Shown piece by piece: positions 29,805 to 37,748 of a DNA stretch of 64,000 bases. Positions within the stretch are counted from its first letter, which is position 1. Every line of letters starts with the position of its first letter. Location: positions 1 through 64,000 of the forward strand of contig NZ_JOAP01000036.1 of assembly GCF_000720475.1 (NCBI RefSeq). Direction: 5' to 3'. The position numbers were made by a program, and so were the translations under genes. The notes below the pieces were generated by a model that ran no database searches, was not told where the DNA came from, and saw only the letters and a list, made by a program, of their open reading frames with translations. The stretch is from Streptomyces aureocirculatus. Its GTDB lineage: Bacteria > Actinomycetota > Actinomycetes > Streptomycetales > Streptomycetaceae.

Positions 29805-30335
29805 TCAGCTACCGGGCCGGACCACGACCGCCCGCACCCGTACGTCCCCGCCGTGCCGGAAGCGCAGCACGAAGGGCACCTCGTCGCCGAGCCGCAGGGT
29901 CTTCTGGGGGCGCAGCATCACGTCCAGGCCCTCGGGTGTCATCCGCACCACGGAACGCGCGGGCACCGCCGCGGAGCCGACCATCCGCATCGACTCCACG
30001 TTCCCCGCCCGTTCCACGGTCCGGCTCAGCATCACGTCGCCGGCCGCGGGCGAGGCGACGGACAGCAGGGTGTCGCCGGACTCCCCGCTGTTGGTGATCC
30101 GGAAGAAGGCCGCCGTCTCCGCCTTGCCGCCGTACGGCAGGAACACCCGGGCGTCGCCGACGGCGATGCGCGCGGGCCCGCCCGCGGCCCCGGCGGCGAC
30201 CCAGGCCGAGAGGCCGGTGAGGGCCACCGCGCAGGCGACGACGGGGGCGAGCACACCGGGCAGATGCCGCCGCGCCCACGCGGCAGCGGCGGGCCTTTCG
30301 CCGCCTCTGGCGGCCACCGGCTTCTCCTCGCTCAC
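29805..30335 (-). CDS. Membrane-anchored PCu(A)C-like protein (copper chaperone fold)
   Basis: A 176-residue protein with an N-terminal transmembrane anchor (LAPVVACAVALTGLSAWVAAG) and a cupredoxin-like PCu(A)C domain. GTG 30335 is chosen because GGAGG lies nine bases upstream and it overlaps the copA stop (GTGA). The family binds Cu(I) through H/M-X10-M-X21-H-X-M. Here the corresponding stretch reads VMLSRTVERAGNVESMRMV and GLDVML: Met residues remain, but the expected His positions do not. Metal binding may therefore be weakened or Met-only. Confidence 0.75.
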   Translation of the reverse strand: MSEEKPVAARGGERPAAAAWARRHLPGVLAPVVACAVALTGLSAWVAAGAAGGPARIAVGDARVFLPYGGKAETAAFFRITNSGESGDTLLSVASPAAGDVMLSRTVERAGNVESMRMVGSAAVPARSVVRMTPEGLDVMLRPQKTLRLGDEVPFVLRFRHGGDVRVRAVVVRPGS

Positions 30336-32797
30336 CGAAGCCCACCTCCGCGCCGCGCCGCACTCCGCGGCGCCGCACTCCGCCGCGCCGGTTCCCACGT
30401 ACGCAGCCGCAGGCTGTTCCCGACCACTAGCAGGGAGCTGAGGGACATCGCGACGGCCGCCGTCATCGGCCCGATGCGGCCGACCGCGGCGAGCGGCACG
30501 GCGAGGGCGTTGTAGCCGAACGCCCAGATCAGGTTGGTGCGGATGGTGGCCATGGTGCGGCGGGCGAGCCGCACCGCGACGGCAGCGGCGCCGATGTCAC
30601 CGGCGGCCAGTGTCACATCGGCCGCGCCGATCGCGGTGTCGCTGCCGCAGCCCATGGCGATGCCCAGGTCGGCGCGGGCGAGCGCCGCGGCGTCGTTCAC
30701 GCCGTCACCGAGCACCGCGACCCGGCGGCCATCGGCCCGCAACCGCCCGACGAGCGCCGCCTTGTCCTGCGGTGTGCAGCGCGCGTGCACCTCGTCGATC
30801 CCCAGGTCGGCGGCCACGGCGTGCGCGACCGCGGGGCGGTCCCCGGTGGCGAGCACAGGGCGCACACCGAGCCGCCGCAGTCGGTCCACGGCGCGGTAGC
30901 TCTCGGGCCGCAGCACGTCGCCCACGGCCACGACGGCCTCGACGACGCCGTCGACGCGCACCAGGACCACGGTCCGCGCGGCCGACTCGGCCTCAGCGAG
31001 GGCGCGGCCGAACACACCGGGCAGCACGCTGCCCGGGTCCGAGCCCGGCGAGCACACCTCCACCTCGCGCCCCTCCACCGTCCCGCGGACACCCTGCCCG
31101 GGCGTCGCGTGGAAGTCGGTGACCTGGGGCAGCTCGGTGACCAGAGGCAACTCCGCCGCCGCCAGTTCCTGTCTGGCGTACGCGACGACGGCGCGCCCCA
31201 GCGGGTGCTCGGAGCCGCCTTCGACGGCCCCGGCGAGCCGCAGCACCGCGTCGCGGCCGAGGCCGTCCGGTGCGGCGGTGACGTCGGTGACGGTCATACG
31301 GCCCGTCGTCAGCGTGCCGGTCTTGTCGAGGACGACGGTGTCGATCCGGCGCAGCGTCTCCAGGGCGCGTGGCCCGCTGATCAGCACGCCGAGCCGGGCA
31401 CCGCGCCCGGTGGCGGCGAGCAGCGCGGTGGGCGTCGCGAGGCCCAGTGCGCAGGGGCAGGCGACGACGAGGACCGCCACGGACGCGGTGACCGCCGCCT
31501 CGGGTGCGGCGCCCGCGCCCAGCCAGAACCCGAGGACGGTCACGGCCAGCGTCAGGACCACGGGGACGAAGACGCCCGCCGCGGCGTCCGCGAGCCGCTG
31601 GGCGCGCGCCTTGCCCGCCTGGGCGTCCGTCACCATGCGTGTGATGCGGGCGAGTTGCGTGTCGGCGCCCACCGCGGTCGCGCGGACCGTGAGGAACCCG
31701 CCCGCGTTCACGGCGGCGCCGACGACGGCTCCGCCGGGCCCGGCCGCCACCGGCTCGCTCTCACCGGTGACGAGCGACAGGTCGAGCGCGGACGTGCCGG
31801 ACACCACCACGCCGTCGGTGGCCACCCGCTCCCCGGGCCGCACCACGAACTCCTGGCCCACCCGCAGTTGTCCGGCGGGGATCCGCCGCTCCGTGCCGTC
31901 CGCGTCCCGTACCGCGACGTCCTTGACGGCGAGCGAGGCCAGTGAACGCAGCGCCGCACCCGTGCGGTGCCGCGCCCGTGACTCCAGGAAGCGTCCCGCG
32001 AGCACGGAGAGCGGCACCCCGACCGCCGCCTCCAGGTACACGTGGTGGGCACCGCCGCCCGCGGCCGGAAGCACCTCGAACGGCATCCGCGTCCCCGGCT
32101 CGCCCGCGCCACCGATGAACAGGGCGTACACCGACCACGAGAAGGAGGCGGCGACACCGAGCGACACCAGGGTGTCCATGGTCGCGGCGGCGTGCCGCAG
32201 CCCGCGCAGCGCCCGCCGGTGGAACGGCCACGCGCCCCACACCGCCACCGGCGCCGTGAGCACGAAGCACAGCCACTGCCAGTTGCGGAACTGCCAGGCG
32301 GGCACCATGGGCAGGACGAGCACGGGCAGCGAGAGCGCGGCGGTGACCAGGAGCCGGTGCCGCTCGGCACGCCGCTCCCTCGCGTCCCTCGCGGCGTCCG
32401 TGTCCTGTGTGCTGTCGGTGGCGTGCCGGGCGTCGATGCCGTCTGTGCCGTCTGTGGCATCTGTGGCATCTGTGGCATCTGTGGCATCTGTGCCGACGGT
32501 GCCGTCTGCGGTCGCCGCGTTGACCGGCGTCACTCGTTCCGGTTCCGCGGGCGGGGGCGGCAGTTCGGCGGTGTACCCGGCCCGTACGACGACGGCGACG
32601 AGGTCGTCCGGCGAGGTGCCCGTGGGGTGGCGCACCCGGGCCCGACCGGTGGCGAGGTTCACGGTGGCGCTGACCCCGGGGAGCCCGCCCAGCTTCTTCT
32701 CGACCCGGTTCACGCAGGCGGCGCAGGTCATGCCGCCGACGAGCAGGTCGGTGGTCGTGCCTTCGCCGGTTGCCGGGGCCGTGGTCCCGGCGGTCAC
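30332..32797 (-). CDS. copA: Copper-exporting P1B-type ATPase
   Basis: An 821-residue P-type ATPase. The N-terminal heavy-metal domain has GMTCAACV. Residues about 90-120 are an Asp/Ala/Thr repeat linker. The membrane metal site is the CPC of VVACPCALGLATPTA; phosphorylation is at DKTGTLT, with SEHPLG and GDGVNDAAAL in the nucleotide domains. These features mark a Cu(I) or Ag(I) exporter. GTG 32797 overlaps the stop of the upstream small gene, and its stop overlaps the next start, both as GTGA. The longer open frame upstream is a shadow of that small gene. Confidence 0.92.
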   Translation of the reverse strand: MTAGTTAPATGEGTTTDLLVGGMTCAACVNRVEKKLGGLPGVSATVNLATGRARVRHPTGTSPDDLVAVVVRAGYTAELPPPPAEPERVTPVNAATADGTVGTDATDATDATDATDGTDGIDARHATDSTQDTDAARDARERRAERHRLLVTAALSLPVLVLPMVPAWQFRNWQWLCFVLTAPVAVWGAWPFHRRALRGLRHAAATMDTLVSLGVAASFSWSVYALFIGGAGEPGTRMPFEVLPAAGGGAHHVYLEAAVGVPLSVLAGRFLESRARHRTGAALRSLASLAVKDVAVRDADGTERRIPAGQLRVGQEFVVRPGERVATDGVVVSGTSALDLSLVTGESEPVAAGPGGAVVGAAVNAGGFLTVRATAVGADTQLARITRMVTDAQAGKARAQRLADAAAGVFVPVVLTLAVTVLGFWLGAGAAPEAAVTASVAVLVVACPCALGLATPTALLAATGRGARLGVLISGPRALETLRRIDTVVLDKTGTLTTGRMTVTDVTAAPDGLGRDAVLRLAGAVEGGSEHPLGRAVVAYARQELAAAELPLVTELPQVTDFHATPGQGVRGTVEGREVEVCSPGSDPGSVLPGVFGRALAEAESAARTVVLVRVDGVVEAVVAVGDVLRPESYRAVDRLRRLGVRPVLATGDRPAVAHAVAADLGIDEVHARCTPQDKAALVGRLRADGRRVAVLGDGVNDAAALARADLGIAMGCGSDTAIGAADVTLAAGDIGAAAVAVRLARRTMATIRTNLIWAFGYNALAVPLAAVGRIGPMTAAVAMSLSSLLVVGNSLRLRTWEPARRSAAPRSAARRGGGLR
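32442..32494 (-). repeat. 9-bp tandem repeat in copA
   Basis: Four TCTGTGGCA units flanked by variants (plus-strand reading) encode a (DAT)n/(DGT) tract between the metal-binding domain and the first helix. Confidence 0.9.
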
Positions 32798-33060
32798 CGG
32801 CCGTGCCCCCCGTGCGAACCGCCGTGCCCGCCATCGCCACCGGTGCCGCCTTCGCGGCTCGTGTCGCCGCCGGGGTCCGACGACCGCATGCCCGGCGCGA
32901 CCGGCCCCACCGCCGAGCCGACCTGGTGGGCGACGGCGAAGACGACGACGAGCAGCACGACGAAGCCGAGCAGCGCGGGCGGCGGCCGCCACCGCCGCAC
33001 ACCGCCCGGTGCGCGGTCGGAACCCGCCGTACGCGCGGTGGTTGAACGCTCGTCTGCCAT
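32794..33060 (-). CDS. Small single-TM protein with Gly/His-rich tail
   Basis: An 88-residue protein with one transmembrane helix (LLGFVVLLVVVFAVAHQVG) and a C-terminal tail rich in Gly and His (GGHGGSHGGHGR) that could bind copper. It is the first gene of the coupled copper operon; its stop overlaps the copA start (GTGA). No family recognised; a periplasmic copper sensor or scavenger is a guess. Confidence 0.75.
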   Translation of the reverse strand: MADERSTTARTAGSDRAPGGVRRWRPPPALLGFVVLLVVVFAVAHQVGSAVGPVAPGMRSSDPGGDTSREGGTGGDGGHGGSHGGHGR

Positions 33061-33286
33061 CGACGCTCCCGTGACTGGTTTGGGGGTACGGGGCCGCGGA
33101 CACCCGGCACCGGGCAGGTGGTCGTGCGGGCGGGGCGGCGGGTTCCCGGGTGTTCTCGTGGCGTTGGCGCGCCGCTCGCACATGTGACACGTGCCATGCG
33201 ACCGTGTCGTGGTTGGGCCGATCGGGTGAGTTGCGTAAGAATTGCCAGGTGCAGACGTTGAGGACGAGCCAGGACGGGGTTGCTCT

Positions 33287-33670
33287 GTGACCAGCCACGA
33301 AGCCACCGACGAACAGTGGGAGGGGCTCGCCCAGGTAGTACCGCTGCGCGGCCGCAACGAGTGGCCGTCATGGCCAGGGCACGGCGCGCTGCCCGACGCG
33401 GAGACGGAGGCGCGCCGGCGCTTCATCGTCACGCGCGTGAACATCTTCGCGGACGCCCGCGACGTCGCCGAGTACCTGATGGCGCAGACACCGGTCCTGC
33501 TCGACCTGTCCGGCGCCGAGGCCGAAGTCGCCAAACGCGTCCTGGACTTCAGCAGCGGCGTGGTCTTCGGCCTCGGCTGCGGCATGCACCGCGTGGAGAA
33601 GAACGTCTTTCTCCTGTCACCGCCCGACACGGAGGTCCAGGGCCTCGTGGAGGCGGCGACCGGCATCTGA
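33287..33670 (+). CDS. SepF-like cell division protein (short paralogue)
   Basis: A 127-residue protein matching the SepF C-terminal domain: VNIFADARDVAEYLMAQTPVLLDLSG, VAKRVLDFSSGVVFGLGC and KNVFLLSPPDTEV. SepF links FtsZ to the membrane; Streptomyces also has SepF-like paralogues (SflA, SflB) of this size, and the absence of an amphipathic N-terminal helix fits a paralogue. GTG 33287 is chosen over upstream codons because of AGGACGGGG before it. It stands alone, away from ftsZ, divergent from the copper operon. Confidence 0.85.
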   Translation: MTSHEATDEQWEGLAQVVPLRGRNEWPSWPGHGALPDAETEARRRFIVTRVNIFADARDVAEYLMAQTPVLLDLSGAEAEVAKRVLDFSSGVVFGLGCGMHRVEKNVFLLSPPDTEVQGLVEAATGI

Positions 33671-33689
33671 CCGGCGACCGGCATCCGCC

Positions 33690-33783
33690 CGGTGCCTGTG
33701 CGTGGCCCGGTGCCTGTGCGTGGCTCAGCGACCGTGCGTGGCCCGGCGACCGTGCGTGGCCCCGCGACCGTGCGTGGCCTGGC
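33690..33783. repeat. 18-bp tandem repeats, intergenic
   Basis: About five imperfect units of the type GCGACCGTGCGTGGCCCG or GGTGCCTGTGCGTGGCCC fill the gap after the SepF-like gene. Confidence 0.85.
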
Positions 33784-33897
33784 GTGATCTAGCCCACCAC
33801 ACCCCGCCACGTGGGACTTCGGGCCGTGATCCCTCGATCGTGCGAAGGTCCGTCGGGCGGAACGGTTCGGCTGGAACGGCAGCCATAACGTCCGGTC

Positions 33898-35082
33898 ATG
33901 AGTGTGCACTCCCGCCGGGCGCTCGCGCAGGATCGGACGGCCCGCGCCAGGCCCCGCGTCACCGAGCTGCGTCTTTCCGCCTTCGAGGGGCACCGGGGCG
34001 CCGCGTTCCCGCTCGGTCCGCTCACTCTGTTCGCGGGGCCGAGCGGCAGCGGAAAGACCAGCGCGCTCCGGGCGTACGAGGCGCTGGCGCTGCTCGGCGC
34101 GGGAGCCGAGCTGATCGACGCCTTCCCGCAGCCCGCCCGCTGTGTGCCCGAGCGGGCGCGGGCCGACGGCCAGGCCCGCCGCGGCTTCCGCATCGGCTGC
34201 ACGGTCGACGGCCCCGCCGGACCCGTACGCCTCGACGTGGCCGTCCAGGCCGAACCGGAACTGCGCATCGCGGGCGAACGGTTGACGCGCGACGGACTCA
34301 CGCTCCTGGAGACCGCCCTGCGCGACCCCGGCCGCCGCGCCGTCCAGGCGGCCTGGCACACCGCGGGCGCCGCGCCCGTCACCCGCGCGCCCCTGCCCGA
34401 CGACCGCCTCGGCACGGCCCTGCTGCCGCTGCGCGTCGCGGGCAAGACCGACGGCCAGCGCCTGGTGCTCGCCGCCGCCGAGCAGGTCGTCGTCGCCCTG
34501 CGCTCGGTGTTCGCCTGCGACCCCCGCCCCACCCGCATGCGCGAGCCCGTGCCGCCAGGACTCGTCGGCACCGGGCGCCTCCTCGGGGGCTGCGACAACC
34601 TCGCGGAAGTCCTGTGGCGCACCCGCTCCGAGTGCGGTACCCGGCACGCCCAGCTCGTGACCGCGCTGCGTGCCGGGTGCGCGGGGCCCGTGGCCGACGT
34701 ACGCGCCGAGGAGACGCGGGACGGCGCGCTGCGGGCACTGCTCGACCGCGGTGACGGCGTGCGCACCTCCATGGGCCGCCTCGGCGACGGCGAACTGCGC
34801 TATCTGGCCCTCGCCCTGGTCCTGCTCACCGGCCCCCGGGTCCTGGAGGTCGACCCGGCGGCGGAGGTCCCCGAGGCCTACCAGAGCCTCACGGTCCTCG
34901 CCGACGGCTTCGACCGCTGTCTGGACCAGCGCCAGAAGCGGGCCATCGCCGACCTCGCGGCCCGTATGTGCGCCCGCGGCCACCTGCGCCTGATCGGTGC
35001 CGTGGCCGACGCCACCTGGGCCGCGACGGCGGACGGCGTGACCGTGGTGGACCTGGGGCGGCCCGGACCTGCCGGGATGTAG
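33898..35082 (+). CDS. P-loop ATPase of the SMC/ABC-like AAA group
   Basis: A 394-residue protein. RVTELRLSAFEGHRGAAFPLGPLTLFAGPSGSGKTSALRA is an SMC/RecF-like start with Walker A GPSGSGKT. Near residue 300 is a signature-like RLGDGELRYLALALVLLTGPRVLEVDP in which Walker B is degenerate (LEVDP rather than LLDEP). It is followed 13 bp later by the MazG-type gene, a likely operon. Function unknown; nucleotide-dependent stress or defence roles are possible for ATPase/MazG pairs but not shown here. Confidence 0.7.
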   Translation: MSVHSRRALAQDRTARARPRVTELRLSAFEGHRGAAFPLGPLTLFAGPSGSGKTSALRAYEALALLGAGAELIDAFPQPARCVPERARADGQARRGFRIGCTVDGPAGPVRLDVAVQAEPELRIAGERLTRDGLTLLETALRDPGRRAVQAAWHTAGAAPVTRAPLPDDRLGTALLPLRVAGKTDGQRLVLAAAEQVVVALRSVFACDPRPTRMREPVPPGLVGTGRLLGGCDNLAEVLWRTRSECGTRHAQLVTALRAGCAGPVADVRAEETRDGALRALLDRGDGVRTSMGRLGDGELRYLALALVLLTGPRVLEVDPAAEVPEAYQSLTVLADGFDRCLDQRQKRAIADLAARMCARGHLRLIGAVADATWAATADGVTVVDLGRPGPAGM

Positions 35083-35095
35083 TTGACTTGGGGCC

Positions 35096-35419
35096 GTGAC
35101 AGATCATGACGTAGCGGGACTGCAGCGCAGGCTGGCCGAGTTCGCGGCCGCGCGCGACTGGGAGCCCTACCACACGCCCAAGAACCTGGCCGCCGCGCTC
35201 AGCGTGGAGGCCGCCGAACTCGTGGAGATCTTCCAGTGGCTGACCCCGGAGGAGTCGGCACGGATCATGGACGACCCGGAGTCGGCGCACCGCGTCACCG
35301 ACGAGGTCGCCGACGTCCTCGCCTATCTGCTGCAGTTCTGCGGCCGACTGGGCATCGATCCGCTCACGGCGCTTGCGGCGAAGATCGACCGGAACGAGCA
35401 CCGCTTCCCGGCGCCCTAG
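35096..35419 (+). CDS. MazG-like nucleotide pyrophosphohydrolase
   Basis: A 107-residue all-alpha NTP pyrophosphatase. The metal-binding set is in EAAELVEIFQW and DEVADVLAYLLQF, matching EXXE-(12-28)-EXXD, and NLAAALSVEAAEL is typical. It hydrolyses NTP or dNTP to NMP plus pyrophosphate, acting as a house-cleaning enzyme or as a regulator of nucleotide alarm signals. The start is GTG at 35096, 13 bp after the ATPase stop. Confidence 0.88.
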   Translation: MTDHDVAGLQRRLAEFAAARDWEPYHTPKNLAAALSVEAAELVEIFQWLTPEESARIMDDPESAHRVTDEVADVLAYLLQFCGRLGIDPLTALAAKIDRNEHRFPAP

Positions 35420-35747
35420 CCCCAGCCCTGGACGGCTCCACCGCGCAACCGCTCCACGGCGCAACCGGTGCTGAGCCCCCGGCATTCACGGCGCACACGG
35501 CGCGCACCCCCGCCCCTCAAGTCCTCTCAAGTCGTGTGCCGTCACCACCCGTTGGACATGCCGAAAGCCCCCCAAAGACACCTCATCGTCACTCTCCGCA
35601 GTCAATGCATTGTCCATTGGCGAATTTTTGTCCACAGATTTCAGGCTTCCTCTGGCTTTTCGTCCTGAAGGCGCTCACTGTGGGTAGTGGTTAGGGGAGT
35701 TCGGTTGCACGTGCTGTGTGAGGGCGCGGGATGAATGGGGACGGCGC
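35420..35747. other. Gene-free stretch with an AT-richer core
   Basis: About 330 bases. The segment 35590-35665 is clearly less GC-rich than its surroundings and has two TTGTCCA direct repeats (TTGTCCATTGGCGAATTTTTGTCCAC region), which may be a promoter or operator for the gene at 35748. No RNA gene is recognised. Confidence 0.45.
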
Positions 35748-36230
35748 ATGGATGCGATGCGGCTCATCGAGGCGAGCAGGTGCGCTCTGGCGCGAAGTCG
35801 GGAGCCCGCCTCCCTCGTGGCGGAGGTGTGGCAGTCCCAGGCTCTGGCGCAGGCGATCGGCAGCCGCCTCGCGGTCGCGGGGCCTCCGGAGTTACGGGGC
35901 GAGGCGCTCGGCCTCAGCGAACTGAGCGGCAGGGGCTGCGCGGTCCTGAGCCACCCCCCGCCGACACCCCAGGAGATACGCGCGGCGAAGCTGACGACGA
36001 TAGGCGATGCCCACGACACCCTCCTCGGCCTCGGCGTGCTCCTGGGTGAAGTGGGCATCGCCCTGGTCACGGTGGCGATGGGCGCCGACGACGAGGGGGT
36101 GTACTGGCAGTGCATGGAGGCCATCGACGCGGCCGACGAGGCCAGGGACCGCGTCCTGGAGATGCTCCGCAGACTCGCCGCCAGAGCGCGCGACACCCCG
36201 GAGCCCTCGGGGACCCGCCCCGTCTGCTGA
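35748..36230 (+). CDS. Hypothetical protein (resembles DUF6099-type)
   Basis: A 160-residue, Ala-rich and mainly helical protein without membrane segments: MDAMRLIEASRCALARSRE, SLVAEVWQSQALAQAIGSRL, LGLGVLLGEVGIALVTVAMGAD. From memory it resembles a Streptomyces family of unknown function (DUF6099) that often lies near the ATPase/MazG pair, but I cannot confirm this. The ATG at 35748 is the best start; an in-frame start at 35718 is possible. An AT-richer promoter-like region precedes it. Confidence 0.65.
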   Translation: MDAMRLIEASRCALARSREPASLVAEVWQSQALAQAIGSRLAVAGPPELRGEALGLSELSGRGCAVLSHPPPTPQEIRAAKLTTIGDAHDTLLGLGVLLGEVGIALVTVAMGADDEGVYWQCMEAIDAADEARDRVLEMLRRLAARARDTPEPSGTRPVC

Positions 36231-36653
36231 GACGAGCCACCGCCCCGGCCATCCTCAGGCGCCGCCAGACCCACCGCCCACCGTTCCGCGCTCGCCTGCC
36301 GTTCCGCGCCCGTCCGCCGTTCCGCGCTCGCCTGCCGTTCCGCGCCCGCCCGCCGTTCCGGCACCGTCCGCCGTTCCGCCGCCGCCCACCGGCGGATGCC
36401 CCACCGGCGGATGCCCCGCCGCGGGGGCGCGCCCCGGCCGGGCAAGGCGGTTGCTGCGGGGGCGCCCCGGCGAGGCCGCCGGCGCGGGTGCCGGGCGGTC
36501 CGGCTCCGCACCGGCCAACGATCTTCCGTACGGCGTAGTCACTGGGACGGCCACGCCCCGGCCGCCGCACGCGAGGATTTCACCCGACCGGGGCGGCGGC
36601 GCCCTGCCCGGACGGAGAACGTTGACGGGTGTTCGAGCGTGCAGGATGGACCC
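36231..36653. other. Spacer with 18-bp tandem repeats
   Basis: About 420 bases without a convincing gene. From about 36281 to 36366 are five imperfect 18-bp units, GCCGTTCCGCGCTCGCCT alternating with GCCGTTCCGCGCCCGTCC, followed by GGCGGATGCCCCACC direct repeats near 36390-36420. Confidence 0.75.
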
Positions 36654-37577
36654 ATGGATCTTCGCATCTTCACCGAGCCCCAGCAGGGGGCCACTTATGA
36701 CACGCTGCTCACCGTCGCCAAGGCCACCGAGGACCTCGGCTTCGACGCCTTCTTCCGCTCCGACCACTATCTGCGCATGGGCTCTGCCGACGGTCTGCCG
36801 GGGCCCACGGACGCCTGGATCACGCTGGCGGGCCTCGCGCGCGAGACGAAGCGGATCCGGCTCGGGACGCTCATGACGGCCGGTACCTTCCGGCTGCCGG
36901 GTGTGCTCGCCATCCAGGTGGCCCAGGTCGACCAGATGTCCGGCGGCCGGGTGGAACTCGGACTCGGAGCGGGCTGGTTCGAGGAGGAGCACAAGGCGTA
37001 CGGCATCCCGTTCCCGAAGGAGAAGTTCGCGCGCCTTGAGGAGCAGTTGGCGATCGTCACCGGGCTGTGGGCGACGGAGCCCGGCCGCACGTTCTCCTAC
37101 GAGGGCACCCACTACCAGCTCACCGACTCGCCCGCGCTGCCCAAGCCCGCGCAGACCAAGGTGCCGGTCCTGATCGGCGGCCACGGCGCGACGCGCACGC
37201 CCCGTCTCGCCGCGCAGTACGCGGACGAGTTCAACATCCCGTTCGCCTCGGTCGAGGACAGCGAGCGGCAGTTCGGCCGGGTGCGGGCCGCGGCCGAGCA
37301 GGCCGGGCGCAAGCCCGACGACCTGGTGTACTCCGCCGCCCTTGTGGCGTGCGTCGGCAAGGACGACGCCGAGGTCGGGCGCCGCGCGGCGGTCATCGGC
37401 CGCGATGTTCAGGAGCTGAAGGCCAACGGCCTCGCGGGCTCCCCGGCCGAGGTCGTCGACAAGATCGGCCGGTACGCGGAGATCGGCGCGAGCCGTGTCT
37501 ACCTCCAGTGCCTGGACCTGGCCGACCTGGACCACCTGGAGCTGATCTCGGCGCAGGTGCAGTCGCAACTGGCCTGA
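36654..37577 (+). CDS. LLM-class F420-dependent oxidoreductase
   Basis: A 307-residue luciferase-like TIM-barrel protein (RIFTEPQQGATYDTLLTVAKATEDLGFDAFFRSDHYL, RIRLGTLMTAGTFRLPGVLA, GRVELGLGAGWFEEEHKAYG, KVPVLIGGHGATRTPRLAAQYADEFN). Actinobacterial members use F420H2 or FMNH2 to reduce or oxidise varied small molecules; the substrate cannot be told. The start at 36654 follows GCAGGATGGA. Alone in its transcription unit; a 19-bp repeat array begins at its stop. Confidence 0.88.
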   Translation: MDLRIFTEPQQGATYDTLLTVAKATEDLGFDAFFRSDHYLRMGSADGLPGPTDAWITLAGLARETKRIRLGTLMTAGTFRLPGVLAIQVAQVDQMSGGRVELGLGAGWFEEEHKAYGIPFPKEKFARLEEQLAIVTGLWATEPGRTFSYEGTHYQLTDSPALPKPAQTKVPVLIGGHGATRTPRLAAQYADEFNIPFASVEDSERQFGRVRAAAEQAGRKPDDLVYSAALVACVGKDDAEVGRRAAVIGRDVQELKANGLAGSPAEVVDKIGRYAEIGASRVYLQCLDLADLDHLELISAQVQSQLA

Positions 37578-37640
37578 CCCGGGCAAGCCGGTCCGACCCG
37601 GGCAAGCCGGTCCGACCCGGGCAAGCCGGTCCGACCCGGG
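37576..37640. repeat. 19-bp tandem repeats, intergenic
   Basis: Three full GACCCGGGCAAGCCGGTCC units plus a partial fourth start inside the oxidoreductase stop codon region. Confidence 0.88.
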
Positions 37641-37748
37641 CCGCGGGTGGTCGCCGCACTCGGCGACCGCCCGCGACCTGCGGCCCTGCCCGCCCGTGCC
37701 GGAGAATCCTGGGTGCGGCCCGGGGGGCTTCGCTGTACGTTTGTGCAG

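Noticed and set aside
33061..34983. Long minus-strand frame running into the small copper-operon protein
   Set aside because: Opposes the SepF-like and ATPase genes, with no domain; only the last 88 codons from ATG 33060 look real.
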